Counted from the stretch's first letter, positions 47,553-58,465 are shown. The stretch: 64,000 bases of DNA from Ipomoea triloba (GCF_003576645.1 NC_044917.1:6200252-6264251), one strand, 5' to 3'. Translations and numbers: made by a program. The notes: generated by a model from the sequence alone, not told the origin.

Positions 47553-47850
47553 GAATGTGTTTGGTTCGCACATGGGATCGGAATCAGTATGGGTATCAAA
47601 TACTTGATAAGGGTAATGGGTTTTGGTGAAAATATTTTGCATGTTTGGTGTAGGGCGGAATGAAAATGATTATTAATAGTTGGGGAAGAAAGAAGGAAGG
47701 AAAATGAAACCCTTATTTCATTAGGGTATGAGTTTTTCAATTAATAAGGTATTCCAAATCCATAGTATATTCTAAAAACATGTGAACCAAACAATAACAA
47801 TCTCTGTGATACTCATACCTTATGCCTAAATCCTCCAACCAAAAACACCC
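47553..47850. mobile_element. Tourist-like MITE (298 bp) with TTA target duplication
   Basis: Inserted into the 3' flank of gene C. TTA is present on both sides (47550-47552 and 47851-47853), and the gene B flank (about 41008-41014, ATAATTATATGTGAGG) has a single TTA and no insert, giving exact borders. The ends are imperfect inverted repeats: GAATGTGTTTGGTTCG on the left and GGGTGTTTTTGGTTGG on the minus strand of the right end. It is non-coding. This is the structure of a PIF/Harbinger-derived MITE. Confidence 0.9.
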
Positions 47851-48156
47851 TTATATGTGAGGAATGAATAAAATTGATAACATAGTTCCCCTCATGCATT
47901 TGACATGATAGTGTCATTACTTGTTAAAACTACACACAAAAAGCTAAGAAAGTTAGGTTGTTACAGGACCCCACATATCTATGATGATACATGCCCATTT
48001 GTTCATTCGTTCTCACAAGCTCACCTGCATTCAGAGATAAAGGGCCAAGGAAAAAAATTAGAGGAAAATGGAAGGAAAAAAGATACTTCATACTTAATAC
48101 TACCTAGGCCTAGGGGAATTCGCCTTCTGTTACCCTCCTCAATTGAGAACAAGAAC

Positions 48157-50063
48157 ATGGCTGCAGTTGGGTCAATGCCTGCGTCACTGTGGGTTTCGGT
48201 TTCAGCACCTACAAAATTAAAGATCACTTCTTGCAATGTCAAACCCAGATTTTCTCTTCCTCTCAGCAAAACCCACAGTTGTTTCACTCTCTTTTCCACA
48301 TTTCCTTCTCATTTCTCATTAGGGTCGTCGGATGCTAGGCTTCCCGGTCTATTCTCGCCCAGAGCTGCTTCATCTTCTTCTGGTAATTTGATTAGTACAT
48401 GTGTTTATTGAATTACTTGTATTCAGCATATATTTCTTTACCCAATGCAGAGGAAAGATGAATTCTCATTTATTGTTGTATAGTTCAAGAGAGAGATTGC
48501 TTGTATTTGCAGTGTTGTTAGGTTTCAGATTACTGGCAATTTTCTTTCTCTATGTTGACAAGTTGTATCTCTGAGTCTCTGACAATAATTTAGAGAACTG
48601 AAGGCCATAGCTAGAAAGTATACTGCAGTACCTTCAAAATTGGATCTTTTTCTTCAATTTGTATGATAAATGCTTGAATTTGAGCTAGAAATGGGAGGGT
48701 GTGGTGCAAAAATGGAAGTGATCGCATGATATTGAACTAAAGTACTCCTGATTATTTACAATTGAATTTGGATGTACTCAAGTGGAGAATAACAAATAGT
48801 CACTTTCAAGTTCCATGATGCATGATTTGGTCATATTGAATATAGAGTATTGAATTTGGAAGCGGCTTATTGACTTTCTTCGTTTGAGCCAGTCAGTCTA
48901 GGCTGGTTTCCTTTGCCAGCTAGGGTCACAAGGCAAGGTTTACCCAATGAACACCCTTGGGTCCCCTCGTCACCCAAGAATATACAGTATTGAAAATCGA
49001 TAAAAAGGAGCATATATGTCTACTAGATTGAATATCTCATCCCCCTTTGAGAAACAACTGATTAGATTTGAACTTGTTTCAGTTGGAAATGCAGAGTACG
49101 TAGAGGAACCAACAACCAATGTAAAGTTCCAAAGATCATTGAGCCTCCCTGGTTGCTCCACATCTTTATCTTTGCTTGGGACTGGTTAGCTGCTATCCAA
49201 AGTCATAACAAAATTTCTTCTAACTTTTGAAGTTTCAGTTTTGCTAAATTCACAGTAGCCGCTATGTTTACACTCGTGCTTTTATGAACTAACTTTGGCA
49301 GATACAATTACTTTTAGGATACAGGGAAAAAGTTTTTGCAATAATTGGTGTTAAGGTCTATGCTGCGGGACTATATGTCAATGAATCCATCCTCAATAAG
49401 TTAGATGCCTGGAGAGGACGCTCAGCAGCCGAGCTACAAAATGATTCCTCGTTGTTTGAGACCATATTTAAAGGTAATTACGTTTGATTATCTGGTGGAG
49501 CAAAGAATTAGAAAGTGCAAAATCCATGGAGAATTTTAGTAATTGATTATTTGTACTGCAGCTCCTCTGGAGAAATCTCTAAGCATCGTTTTAGTGAGAG
49601 ATGTTGATGGCAAAACTTTCTGGGATGCGTTAGATGAAGCTATCTCGCCAAGAATCAAATCGCCCTCTGCAGATGATGGAACTGCCCTTTCCACATTCCG
49701 TAGCATCTTTCAAGGGAGACCTCTTAAGAAAGGAACTTTCATAGTGTTAACTTGGATTGACCCAACCAAAATGCTTGTGAGTATGCATCCATTTCATATA
49801 AAACTGTTCATTCTACTGTTTCTTCAAGCTTGAAATTGATGTTAACTGATGGATTGTTTTGGTTGGAAATTTACGAATTTTGAGATTTTGACACTGCTAT
49901 GTAGGTTTGTGTATCATCTGATGCAACGCCTTCCTCAATTGATGCTAAGATTGAATCGGCAAACGTTACTTCAGCTCTGTTTGATGTATTTCTTGGAGGC
50001 AATCCAGTTTCTCCTTCCTTGAAAGCATCAGTTGCCAATGGATTGGAAGTAGTGCTCAAGTGA
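48157..50063 (+). CDS. FAP3: Chalcone-isomerase-like fatty-acid-binding protein, chloroplastic
   Basis: Non-catalytic member of the chalcone isomerase fold family that binds fatty acids in the plastid stroma. Exons: 48157-48382, 49083-49184, 49318-49473, 49562-49776 and 49905-50063, in total 858 nt or 285 residues with consistent phases. The first about 75 residues are rich in Ser and hydroxylated residues ([27 protein letters not shown]), as in a transit peptide. The fold follows with [59 protein letters not shown] and [20 protein letters not shown], which match remembered Arabidopsis FAP3 (At1g53520). An in-frame extension upstream of the Met at 48157 lacks similarity, so this Met is preferred. 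Intron 1 carries a family-2 SINE piece. Confidence 0.92.
48855..48977 (+). mobile_element. SINE-like repeat (family 2) in FAP3 intron 1
   Basis: GAAGCGGCTTATTGACTTTC, GTTTGAGCCAGTCAG, GCTAGGGTCACAAGGCAAGG and the end CCCTCGTCACCCAAGAA follow the same order as the other copies. It is 5'-truncated. Confidence 0.7.
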
Positions 50064-50499
50064 ATTTTGCTGTGCTAAGTTGCAGAGTAGCCTTTTTTGG
50101 GTTCCAGCTTTGTTGAGGAATTTTGTAGCATTGTGTAGTCAAGTTACATTGCTTCAAGTTTCTCTTTTAGACCAAGAACAGTAGTTATTGCAAAGAGAAT
50201 TAATATCAGTTAATTATTTCCTAATTTTCTAGTCTACAATGTTCTTAACTTTCCTAATTACTTGAGTTCTAATCTGTTTCTTAATTAATTAATTCTATTC
50301 CTGATTGAGCTGGGATTACTATATAATTTTCAATTGAGAAAAGTTTCCTAATACTAAACTTAATTGGATTGAGAAATTATCCCAACTCCTATATAATACT
50401 TTCGTAACCCAACACTGGGGTGGATCATCAATTCTTCATCATCTTACTATCTTAGTGCTCATCACTTCATCAGTATGCCTTGCCAAAAGTTGGAACTCC
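50064..50499. other. 3' flank of FAP3
   Basis: No gene is seen. AT-rich, probably the 3' UTR followed by spacer. A TATAAT-like stretch near 50389-50398 precedes the kinase relic and may be a remnant of its promoter. Confidence 0.4.
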
Positions 50500-50815
50500 T
50501 TAGCGGGGAGTCTACTACATTGTGTTTCTCGCTCAATATTATACTTTACATACTTTCAATGTTCCGATGAAGTTAGCTGTGAAGTCTTCTAAGGTCGAGT
50601 TTTCTGATTTTGTTTGAGAGAAGGGCAAATCCTGAAAAAGTTCCAAGAATGTCCCTATATAATTAAGTGATTTGGAGACGACATGAGTGTATTGCATAGG
50701 AACACTATGTACAACCTTCTTGTGGAGTACGCTCCCGACGGAACACTCCAGAGATTGATGAATTCTCGGGAAGGATTCATCTGCTTATCAGCTTCTGAAG
50801 GGAATCTTAAAGGTG
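50500..50815 (+). pseudogene. MAPKKK-type protein kinase N-lobe relic
   Basis: Fragment of a serine/threonine kinase of the plant MEKK-like (MAPKKK17/18-type) group. In one frame from 50504 it reads GVYYIVFLAQ (glycine-loop and beta-2 region) and then PMKLAVKSSKVEF (VAIK-type lysine). A stop and a frameshift follow near 50614-50635. In another frame it continues ILKKFQECPYIIK, a TGA at the usual Cys position, FGDDMSV, and the hinge NLLVEYAPDGTLQRLMNS, ending in LSASEG before homology is lost. The catalytic loop and C-lobe are absent. I am confident of kinase origin and less sure of the subfamily. Confidence 0.75.
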
Positions 50816-51208
50816 CACCGTCTTTAATTATCCACTGTGATTTTGAAATTTCTTTGTAAATTCTAATGATTATGAACTATGAAAGTATGAAAGTTTAGTG
50901 TAAATCTCTAATGTGGATTGTATAAAGGATATGATGATGGGTTGTTAGGTTATTACAAGAAACTAGTACATATTTCAAAGAAGAGTTAATACTCATTTTG
51001 ATCCCTCCACAACTAAGTATTGAGTTAATACTCCAACTCCCACAGTTTATATAAATGTGTGTTCATCCATAAGAAGTTGAATGTTACATATACAATGACT
51101 CAAACAACTCAGAGGTACATTGAAGTCACCAAGCAAAGCTGGAAAATTACATACATACATCTTTAATGCCACAGATTCACATCCTTCCTGTCCACCCTTT
51201 GATAGTTC
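50816..51208. other. Spacer between kinase relic and MSRB 3' end
   Basis: No gene is seen. The right part (about 51080-51208) is probably the 3' UTR of the minus-strand MSRB gene. Confidence 0.45.
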
Positions 51209-52989
51209 CTATTTTGGTTTCAATTTCAAGGCAGCACTGCAAATATGAAAATAAATAAATAAATAAATAAATAAAATTGTGAATACCACATCTTTGACAT
51301 GTTTCAAGTTCATGGGGATGTTCTCGAAACGCAGTGCTGTAAAAATCAGCCTAGGCGGCCGCCGACTAGGCATTAGGCACCCCTAGGCCGAGGGGATTTC
51401 ACCCCTAGGCGCCTTTTAGTCAGCCGGCCGACTAGGCGCCCAACTCGACCAAGTCAACGCCTAACTCGGCAGAGTTTTTTTTTTTTTAAAGGGTTTAAGG
51501 TGGTTACACATTATTATTATTTTTTTACTTGGCCGCCCAAACGCTCTAGACACTAGGTTCCCCCTAACCGCCAACTAGCGCCTAGCGCCTTCTGCAACCT
51601 TGTCAAAAGGAAGGAAATTCGGTACCTATTGATGCAGTAGCGCTTTCCGGTAGGTTCGGGGCCATCGTCAAATACATGACCTAGATGAGCATCGCAAGCT
51701 GCACACAAAACTTCCTGGCGAGGCATGAAAATGATGGACAAGTCTAACTTTGATTTCACATTGTTTCCAATGGGCTTGTAATACGATGGCCACCCGGTTC
51801 CACTATCAAACTTGGTGGATGATCTGGAAAACGCAATACTATCAGCATTGACCTCTGATACATTGTTAAAGGCCTCTTGCTATATCATCAATGGTGTTTC
51901 CTTTAACACATAATACAACTAGAATACTTACTCAAAGAGTGGAGTGTCACAACAAATGCAATGATAAGTGCCGGGAGTTTTGGTGTCCCAATATTCCCTG
52001 AATGTGAATAAATGGGTTAAGATGTAAGAGGCACTGCCAAAGAAACATGTTTGTAGCATAAAAGGTAAAGTTTCATTAACAGATACACTTAACTACATTG
52101 CAGTGAACTGAATGACTCATAGGATGTACTCTCCTCATCTAAGTGGTGGCAGACTATCTACAAACAATATCTAGCACATATAATGAAAAGACTGCAACTT
52201 CTCAAGTGTATGCAAGCAAGAAAATTTTCATACCACCCCTTTATATATGATGAATATTGACAGTAAACTCCAATACTCTGTAGATGCAAACAGTTAAATA
52301 TGAAATAAAATTGGGAAAAAAAGCTGAAAAATGCTCAACTTTGTTTGAATATGAAGAAATGATAACAGGGGCAACCCCAATCAAGTTGGTCAGTCTGTTG
52401 GCTTAGTAACCATAATGTTGAAAGTTTGATTTTCCGTGGAAACAGCCTATTGGCCTTCTTGGTTTGACCTAATCAGCTAGCTATGGATAACTTAGACTGA
52501 TTTATCTCCTTGTGTTACTTTGAAGGCTAGGGTAGAATTTACCCTGTGTACACCATCGGGTATTGACTGCAGGCTTCATCGTCACTCAAAAACTCTATGA
52601 TCACACTCCTAACCAGCACTAGAATGTAAGAAACAACTCAATCCACATCCTCAAACTTAAAACTTGAGCAATTCTTTCTCTAAGACCTATTGCAGAAACA
52701 CCTAAACCTAAACCAAACTAAAGTAATATGTTCCAAATATGACAGGATCTCTTAGGAAGCTACCAAATAATATTGAATTACAGGAAAATAAATAGAGAAA
52801 GATGAAGATAAAAGGGCAATACCCAGTAAAAGCCCTCTCAGTACCCTTTTGCCGTGTGATGTAAAATTGTTGTGCTGTCAGCTGCTTCTTCCACTCCCCA
52901 TCACTAACTGAGCTAAAATCTTTATTGCTCACCTCTGCATAACACAATGCATGGAATCATAAAAACAATGAGAAATCCTTTTTGTATGT

Positions 52990-53020
<31 letters not shown>

Positions 53021-53214
53021 CCTTGAGCGCTGTCTGGTTTGGGTGAAGAAGCAGAGGAGCCCATACCACGAATCAAGAAGGAAACTTTATTTCTTGGTTT
53101 GTTAAACGATCCAAAAGCTAAAGAAAATAGAGGTTTGCGATTCGACCCAGAAAGGGATTTGGATGAAAGGTTAAGCGGTGAGCTGACGCTACTAGTTATG
53201 CTGCGAGCAGCCAT
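51209..53214 (-). CDS. MSRB1: Peptide methionine sulfoxide reductase B, chloroplastic
   Basis: Reduces methionine-R-sulfoxide in proteins, protecting the plastid from oxidation. Exons on the minus strand: 53214-53022, 52934-52823, 51997-51932, 51823-51626 and 51236-51209, in total 597 nt or 198 residues with consistent phases. The N-terminal about 60 residues are Ser-rich and basic ([20 protein letters not shown]), as in a transit peptide. The SelR domain has two zinc CxxC pairs (Cys115/118 in CICC, Cys164/167 in CAAC), [27 protein letters not shown] and the catalytic RYCIN with Cys187. It is the catalytic-Cys type, not selenocysteine. The last exon encodes only AALKLKPK. The start is the ATG at 53214. 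Intron 2 (52822-51998) holds a SINE, intron 4 a hAT-like insert. The number MSRB1 is by resemblance and position. Confidence 0.92.
51332..51602. mobile_element. hAT-like non-autonomous element in MSRB intron 4
   Basis: A GC-rich island of CTAGGCG/GCCTAG words with inverted ends: CAGTGCTGTAAAAATCAGCC on the left and CAAGGTTGCAGAAGGCGCTA on the minus strand of the right end. It is flanked by similar 8-base sequences TCGAAACG (51324-51331) and TCAAAAGG (51603-51610), as expected for a decayed hAT target duplication. The interior is AT-rich without an open frame. Its right edge lies 23 bases from the exon 4 donor. Confidence 0.75.
52371..52592 (+). mobile_element. SINE-like repeat (family 2), most complete copy
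   Basis: It begins GGGGCAACCCCAATCAAGTT, has an A-box-like TGTTGGCTTAGTAACC and a B-box-like GAAAGTTTGATTTTCC. The body shared with the other copies follows (CAGCCTATTGGCCTTCTTGG, TTAGACTGATTTATCTCC, GGCTAGGGTAGAATTTACCC), ending ATCGTCACTCAAAAA. It lies in MSRB intron 2, antisense to the gene. Confidence 0.65.
52991..53016. repeat. (GA)n microsatellite in MSRB intron 1
   Basis: About 26 bases of GA dinucleotides immediately after the exon 1 donor on the minus strand. Confidence 0.95.
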
Positions 53215-54570
53215 TGACACCCAAAACCGATTCTTGAGAAGGTACGGCCTCCATTTTCTCGTTATGGACGGAGACTATGTTCCAGTGCAGCTCGAGTGCA
53301 TTCATGGTGATGCTCCATTCATTTCACCACCGTCGGATTTCATCAGTTTCAATCCGCTTTCAACACGTGGCTATCTTACGTCGGCGTATGTTAAGGCTTT
53401 CCCGTTGCCACGTTGACTACAAGAGATCCACAATCGGGCAGGGCCTTTTCAACTTGAAAGCCCATTTATGCTAAATTGTTAAGCCCAAATACAAAGGCTT
53501 GCGTCGCTACAATAGTTACACTATGGACTCGGGTCAACCTTAACTTGTAAAGTGGACTTGTATTCAAAATACATAATTTACATACTGAATGTTCATAATT
53601 TGAATTGCGAACGTTTAGTATGTAAATTGTAAATACTCAATATATAAATTGTGTATTTTAGGCTCGGATCCACTTGCAAGATAGACTCGTGTCTATAGAA
53701 TAATTTGTTCTGTGGCTACACGTCAAATTATATCATGGATCATAGTTCATCTTGTAAGTTGAATTTTAGTCCAAAATAATGTTTTTTGTCAAAACTTTTA
53801 TTTTTTTTACATTTATATGTTCAAAAACAAAGCATTATATTTTCATAAACTCAAAACTTAATTTAATGTTCAAAAAATCAAACATTAATATTCAGACACT
53901 ATATATTCATAAACTTAAAGCTTAATTTTCATAAATTAGACACTACAATATTTACTTTGTGACATTATATGTTCATCACATGCCTTACATATGTTAAGAA
54001 ATTCAAAGTTTAATATTCAAAATTTGACGTTATATATTCATAAACTCAAACATTAATGTTCATACATTAGTATATTTAAAATTTTAAAATTTAATGCAAA
54101 AACACGCATGACGCGATACAACGTTGTTGTTTTAGAAAGATAGCCTCCGATCATGGTATAAAAGAAATTCACAATCAGCCTTTTTGCCTATTGAAAGCCC
54201 ATTTATGTTAAGAAAATAATATTTAGATTCTTAAATTTTACTCTCTACTTAACTTCTTTATATAAAAATGTGATGTTGACACTTTAAACCCACAGAATAA
54301 AGATAATCTATCATATCTAACTAAGTCAATGAATAAAAGTTAAGTATAAACAATGAGTCCATGTAGTAGAAGTCTTTAGGTTAAGCCAAAATACAGAGAC
54401 CTGACATGGCTACACGCATTCAAAAGAGCGTAAACTTTATCCCAATCCAAAAGTATAAAATATACTTGTCACCATCACAGTCCAAACCATAGTGGATGAC
54501 TCGGAGCAAGGACTGAAACAACAAGTAGAAGTCTAGAACAGAAGGGGAAGAAGGAGCAACAGAGGAGAAG
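53215..54570. other. Divergent promoter region between MSRB and RBSK
   Basis: The two genes are transcribed away from each other. No additional gene is seen; the open frame at 53039-53416 is antisense to MSRB exon 1. An AT-rich repeat-like block at about 53545-53700 has imperfect mirrored ends (GGACTCGGGTCAACC ... GGCTCGGATCCACTTG) and the words ACTGAATGTTCATAATTTG. It is related to sequence at 18765-18905. Up to 54080 there are many short TTCATAAACTCAAA / ATGTTCA words. Confidence 0.5.
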
Positions 54571-56866
54571 ATGGGAGGACTCTCAACGCTCTCACAATCA
54601 CAACAATGGGGCCCAAAGCCGAAGACTATTCCCACACAAATGGAGAATCCCAGGAATTTCCCAGTCCAATTGAACCCCAGACCTAACCCATCCCTAAAAA
54701 AACCGAAATCCCTTTCTTGTTCCGCTTCCAGCCCCTCAAAATCCCAGCCCATAGACAAGAATTCCACCCCGCCCTTGGTGGTGGTGGGATCAGCCAATGC
54801 CGACATCTACGTGGAGATCGACAGGCTACCACAGGAAGGGGAGACCGTCTCAGCCAAGACTGGGCAGACCTTGGCTGGGGGCAAGGGAGCCAATCAGGCT
54901 GTGTGTGGTGGAAAATTGGCATACCCAACCTACTTTATGGGTCAGGTGGGTGAGGATGCCCATGGGAAGTTGATTGTTGAGGCACTTGAGGGTGGTGGGG
55001 TGATTCTTGATCACCTCAGAACTGTGGCTCATGCACCCACTGGGCATGCTGTGGTGATGCTCCAAGAGGATGGGCAGAACTCAATCATCATTGTGGGTGG
55101 TGCCAACATGTCCTATTGGCCAGAGAGTTTGCCTGAGGAGTACTTGGAGGTGGTGAGGAATGCCGGGATTGTTCTGCTCCAAAGAGAAATTCCTGATTCT
55201 GTTAACATACAAGTGGCAAAGGTCAGACCTTTTGTCTTTCTTTTTGAAAAATAAATGATTTTGGCTAAAATAGTTAGCTTTCAGTCAATATTGACTTATT
55301 TGACCATTATTAGCTGTTTGACTTGATTAAAAAATTAATATAAGTGTTTAGTTAATTCGCTTTTTAACTCCAAAATGCTTAAGAAGTAAAAAAAATTATA
55401 CGAAACGGACTAGCTAATAGCTATTTTACCAAACACCTTTCTTTCTACCCTTGGCTAATGTTATCAACTAATTATACTCTCTAACCTAATCAGCTAACAG
55501 CCCTTTGCATTAAGAAGAATATTTTCAATATGTTTATCCACTTGATCTTGTTGCATGTGTCTTGCATATTCCTAATGAAGTGTATGTACCTAAACTTGAT
55601 GAGAATGTCTCTCTTTTAGCAAGAGTTAAGGATAGTGAATTTAACTCAGTTGCAAACATTTGTAACTAGTGGGTTAATTGGCATTTCTGTGCTGCTTCTC
55701 AATACACAGAGCATATAACTTTATTAGTTAACATTTCTAGAACTAAATTTTTGTTATAATAAATTACACTTTACAAAATTTACAAGTTCCCGTTTTGGTT
55801 ATTGGGCTCACTGACTCCTAAAGGCCATTTCCAAATAAGGAATGAAAAAGTAATTGAATACCAATGAGAAAGAAATTGAAATGGAAAAATGGGAAATAAC
55901 TATGGTTATAGCCTTCTTCTTCTTCTAAGATTCATGTTTTTGTTTGTGGTTAGAAATTTTAAGAACTGCTTCTTGCTTGTTTAATGCTGTAAAGATTCTT
56001 GTGTACCAGGCTGCTAGGAGTGCACATGTTCCAATTATTCTGGATGCTGGTGGTGTGGATTCTCCAGTCCCTTCAGAACTTCTTTCAGTTGTTGATATTT
56101 TCAGCCCAAATGAAAGTGAGCTTGCCCGGCTAACAAAAATGCCAACGGAAAATTTTGAACAAATCAAGCAAGCTGTGGAAAAATGCCATGACATGGTCAG
56201 TTGGCATTCACATTAGTGTTCATAGTTAATTTTATCCCCTTCACAATGTGTTCATGAACGACTATGTTTCAGAAAGAGTCAGTTGCCAGTTTATGTTTTC
56301 TATTTTGTTGTATTTACTCTCAGATGAGCTTGGAGTAAAGACAACAATATTATGTCTCCAACTTGTCAAAATTACTCATAACTGTAGCAACAGTTGCCCA
56401 GTTCTCTGCGTGAATAACTAGACGCGGTTGTTGTCATGGGACTCTGGCATCACATTATCTCATCATTTAATCATTTTAGATTATAAGTATCGGTTTTGTT
56501 TCAGGGTGTTAACCAAGTTCTTGTGAAACTTGGGGCCAAAGGATCAGCTCTTTTCATAAAAGGAGAGGAACCAATTAGACAGCCCATCATTAAAGCTGAG
56601 AAAGTCATTGATACAACTGGAGCTGGGGACACTTTTACTGCTGCTTTTGCAGTAGCCCTTGTCGAAGGAAAATCCAAAAAGGAATGTTTGGCATTTGCTG
56701 GTATGCACTATTGTCATGTCTCCAATTGTATTATGAGCCTATCAACTCTCTGACAATGTTTGATATTGCCACAGCTGCCGCAGCATCTCTCTGTGTTCAA
56801 GTGAAGGGAGCCATTCCAAGCATGCCTGAAAGGAAAAGAGTTCTGAATCTTCTCAAGTCTCTTTGA
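54571..56866 (+). CDS. RBSK: Ribokinase, chloroplast-type
   Basis: PfkB-family sugar kinase that phosphorylates ribose to ribose-5-phosphate, salvaging ribose from nucleoside breakdown. Exons: 54571-55221, 56010-56195, 56505-56700 and 56775-56866, in total 1125 nt or 374 residues with consistent phases. An N-terminal extension of about 65 residues rich in Pro, Ser and Lys (NPRPNPSLKKPKSLSCSASS) fits a transit peptide. The domain follows with VVVGSANADIYVEIDRLPQ, the first PfkB signature around GGKGANQA (103-110), NSIIIVGGANMS, FSPNESELARLT, and the second signature DTTGAGDTF with catalytic Asp321, ending VQVKGAIPSMPERK. Closely matches remembered Arabidopsis RBSK (At1g17160). The Met at 54571 is favoured because homologues have a similar extension; the Met at 54640 is possible. 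It lies head-to-head with MSRB. Confidence 0.93.
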
Positions 56867-57155
56867 GGATATTGCATCATTGCCTAGAAATAAGAGGTAG
56901 TCATCTCTACCGTAATAAGTTCTTTCACCTTTAAGGAAATAGTTGCTTCATAGGAGTACAAAGGAACTTAAGAAGAAGAAAACTGAGAGATAAGATTAGA
57001 CATGTAAAATCCATTGTTGGCTTTGTGATTAACTTTTGGAGTTTTTGTCCACATGGTAGTTCTATTTAATACATAATAACCTTTGCTAGTAATCTCCACT
57101 CTATATCACACCCAGTTGGTGCATCAAAGGCAAGAATATAAGTCTGTGCTACTGG

Positions 57156-57187
<32 letters not shown>

Positions 57188-57210
57188 TTTTTATTTTTTT
57201 TTTTTTTTTT
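56867..57210. other. 3' flank of RBSK
   Basis: Probable 3' UTR, passing into T-rich sequence from 57159. No gene is seen. Confidence 0.5.
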
Positions 57211-58465
57211 ATTTTAATTTTTTTTTTTTTTTTTATTTTAATTTTTTTTTTTTTTTTTATTTTAATTTTTTTTTTTTTTTTTATTTTAATTTTTTTTTTT
57301 TTTTTTATTTTAATTTTTTTTTTTTTTTTTATTTTAATTTTTTTTTTTTTTTTTATTTTAATTTTTTTTTTTTTTTTTATTTTAATTTTTTTTTTTTTTT
57401 TTATTTTAATTTTTTTTTTTTTTTTTATTTTAATTTTTTTTTTTTTTTTTATTTTAATTTTTTTTTTTTTTTTTATTTTAATTTTTTTTTTTTTTTTTAT
57501 TTTAATTTTTTTTTTTTTTTTTATTTTAATTTTTTTTTTTTTTTTTATTTTAATTTTTTTTTTTTTTTTTATTTTAATTTTTTTTTTTTTTTTTATTTTA
57601 ATTTTTTTTTTTTTTTTTATTTTAATTTTTTTTTTTTTTTTTATTTTAATTTTTTTTTTTTTTTTTATTTTAATTTTTTTTTTTTTTTTTATTTTAATTT
57701 TTTTTTTTTTTTTTATTTTAATTTTTTTTTTTTTTTTTATTTTAATTTTTTTTTTTTTTTTTATTTTAATTTTTTTTTTTTTTTTTATTTTAATTTTTTT
57801 TTTTTTTTTTATTTTAATTTTTTTTTTTTTTTTTATTTTAATTTTTTTTTTTTTTTTTATTTTAATTTTTTTTTTTTTTTTTATTTTAATTTTTTTTTTT
57901 TTTTTTATTTTAATTTTTTTTTTTTTTTTTATTTTAATTTTTTTTTTTTTTTTTATTTTAATTTTTTTTTTTTTTTTTATTTTAATTTTTTTTTTTTTTT
58001 TTATTTTAATTTTTTTTTTTTTTTTTATTTTAATTTTTTTTTTTTTTTTTATTTTAATTTTTTTTTTTTTTTTTATTTTAATTTTTTTTTTTTTTTTTAT
58101 TTTAATTTTTTTTTTTTTTTTTATTTTAATTTTTTTTTTTTTTTTTATTTTAATTTTTTTTTTTTTTTTTATTTTAATTTTTTTTTTTTTTTTTATTTTA
58201 ATTTTTTTTTTTTTTTTTATTTTAATTTTTTTTTTTTTTTTTATTTTAATTTTTTTTTTTTTTTTTATTTTAATTTTTTTTTTTTTTTTTATTTTAATTT
58301 TTTTTTTTTTTTTTATTTTAATTTTTTTTTTTTTTTTTATTTTAATTTTTTTTTTTTTTTTTATTTTAATTTTTTTTTTTTTTTTTATTTTAATTTTTTT
58401 TTTTTTTTTTATTTTAATTTTTTTTTTTTTTTTTATTTTAATTTTTTTTTTTTTTTTTATTTTAA

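Larger units (their letters stand above)
43985..47885 (+). repeat. CYP72A segmental tandem duplication, copy C
   Basis: Counterpart of 37770-41029, about 6.2 kb downstream. It is longer because of an expanded intron 1, a CT-rich insertion in intron 3 and a 298-bp Tourist-like MITE in the 3' flank. Confidence 0.85.

Noticed and set aside
47905..48156. Upstream in-frame extension of FAP3 starting at 47905
   Set aside because: No similarity and no transit-peptide character; the Met at 48157 gives the expected plastid leader.
53039..53416. 125-codon plus-strand frame overlapping MSRB exon 1
   Set aside because: Antisense shadow of the MSRB transit-peptide exon; no splice partner or similarity.
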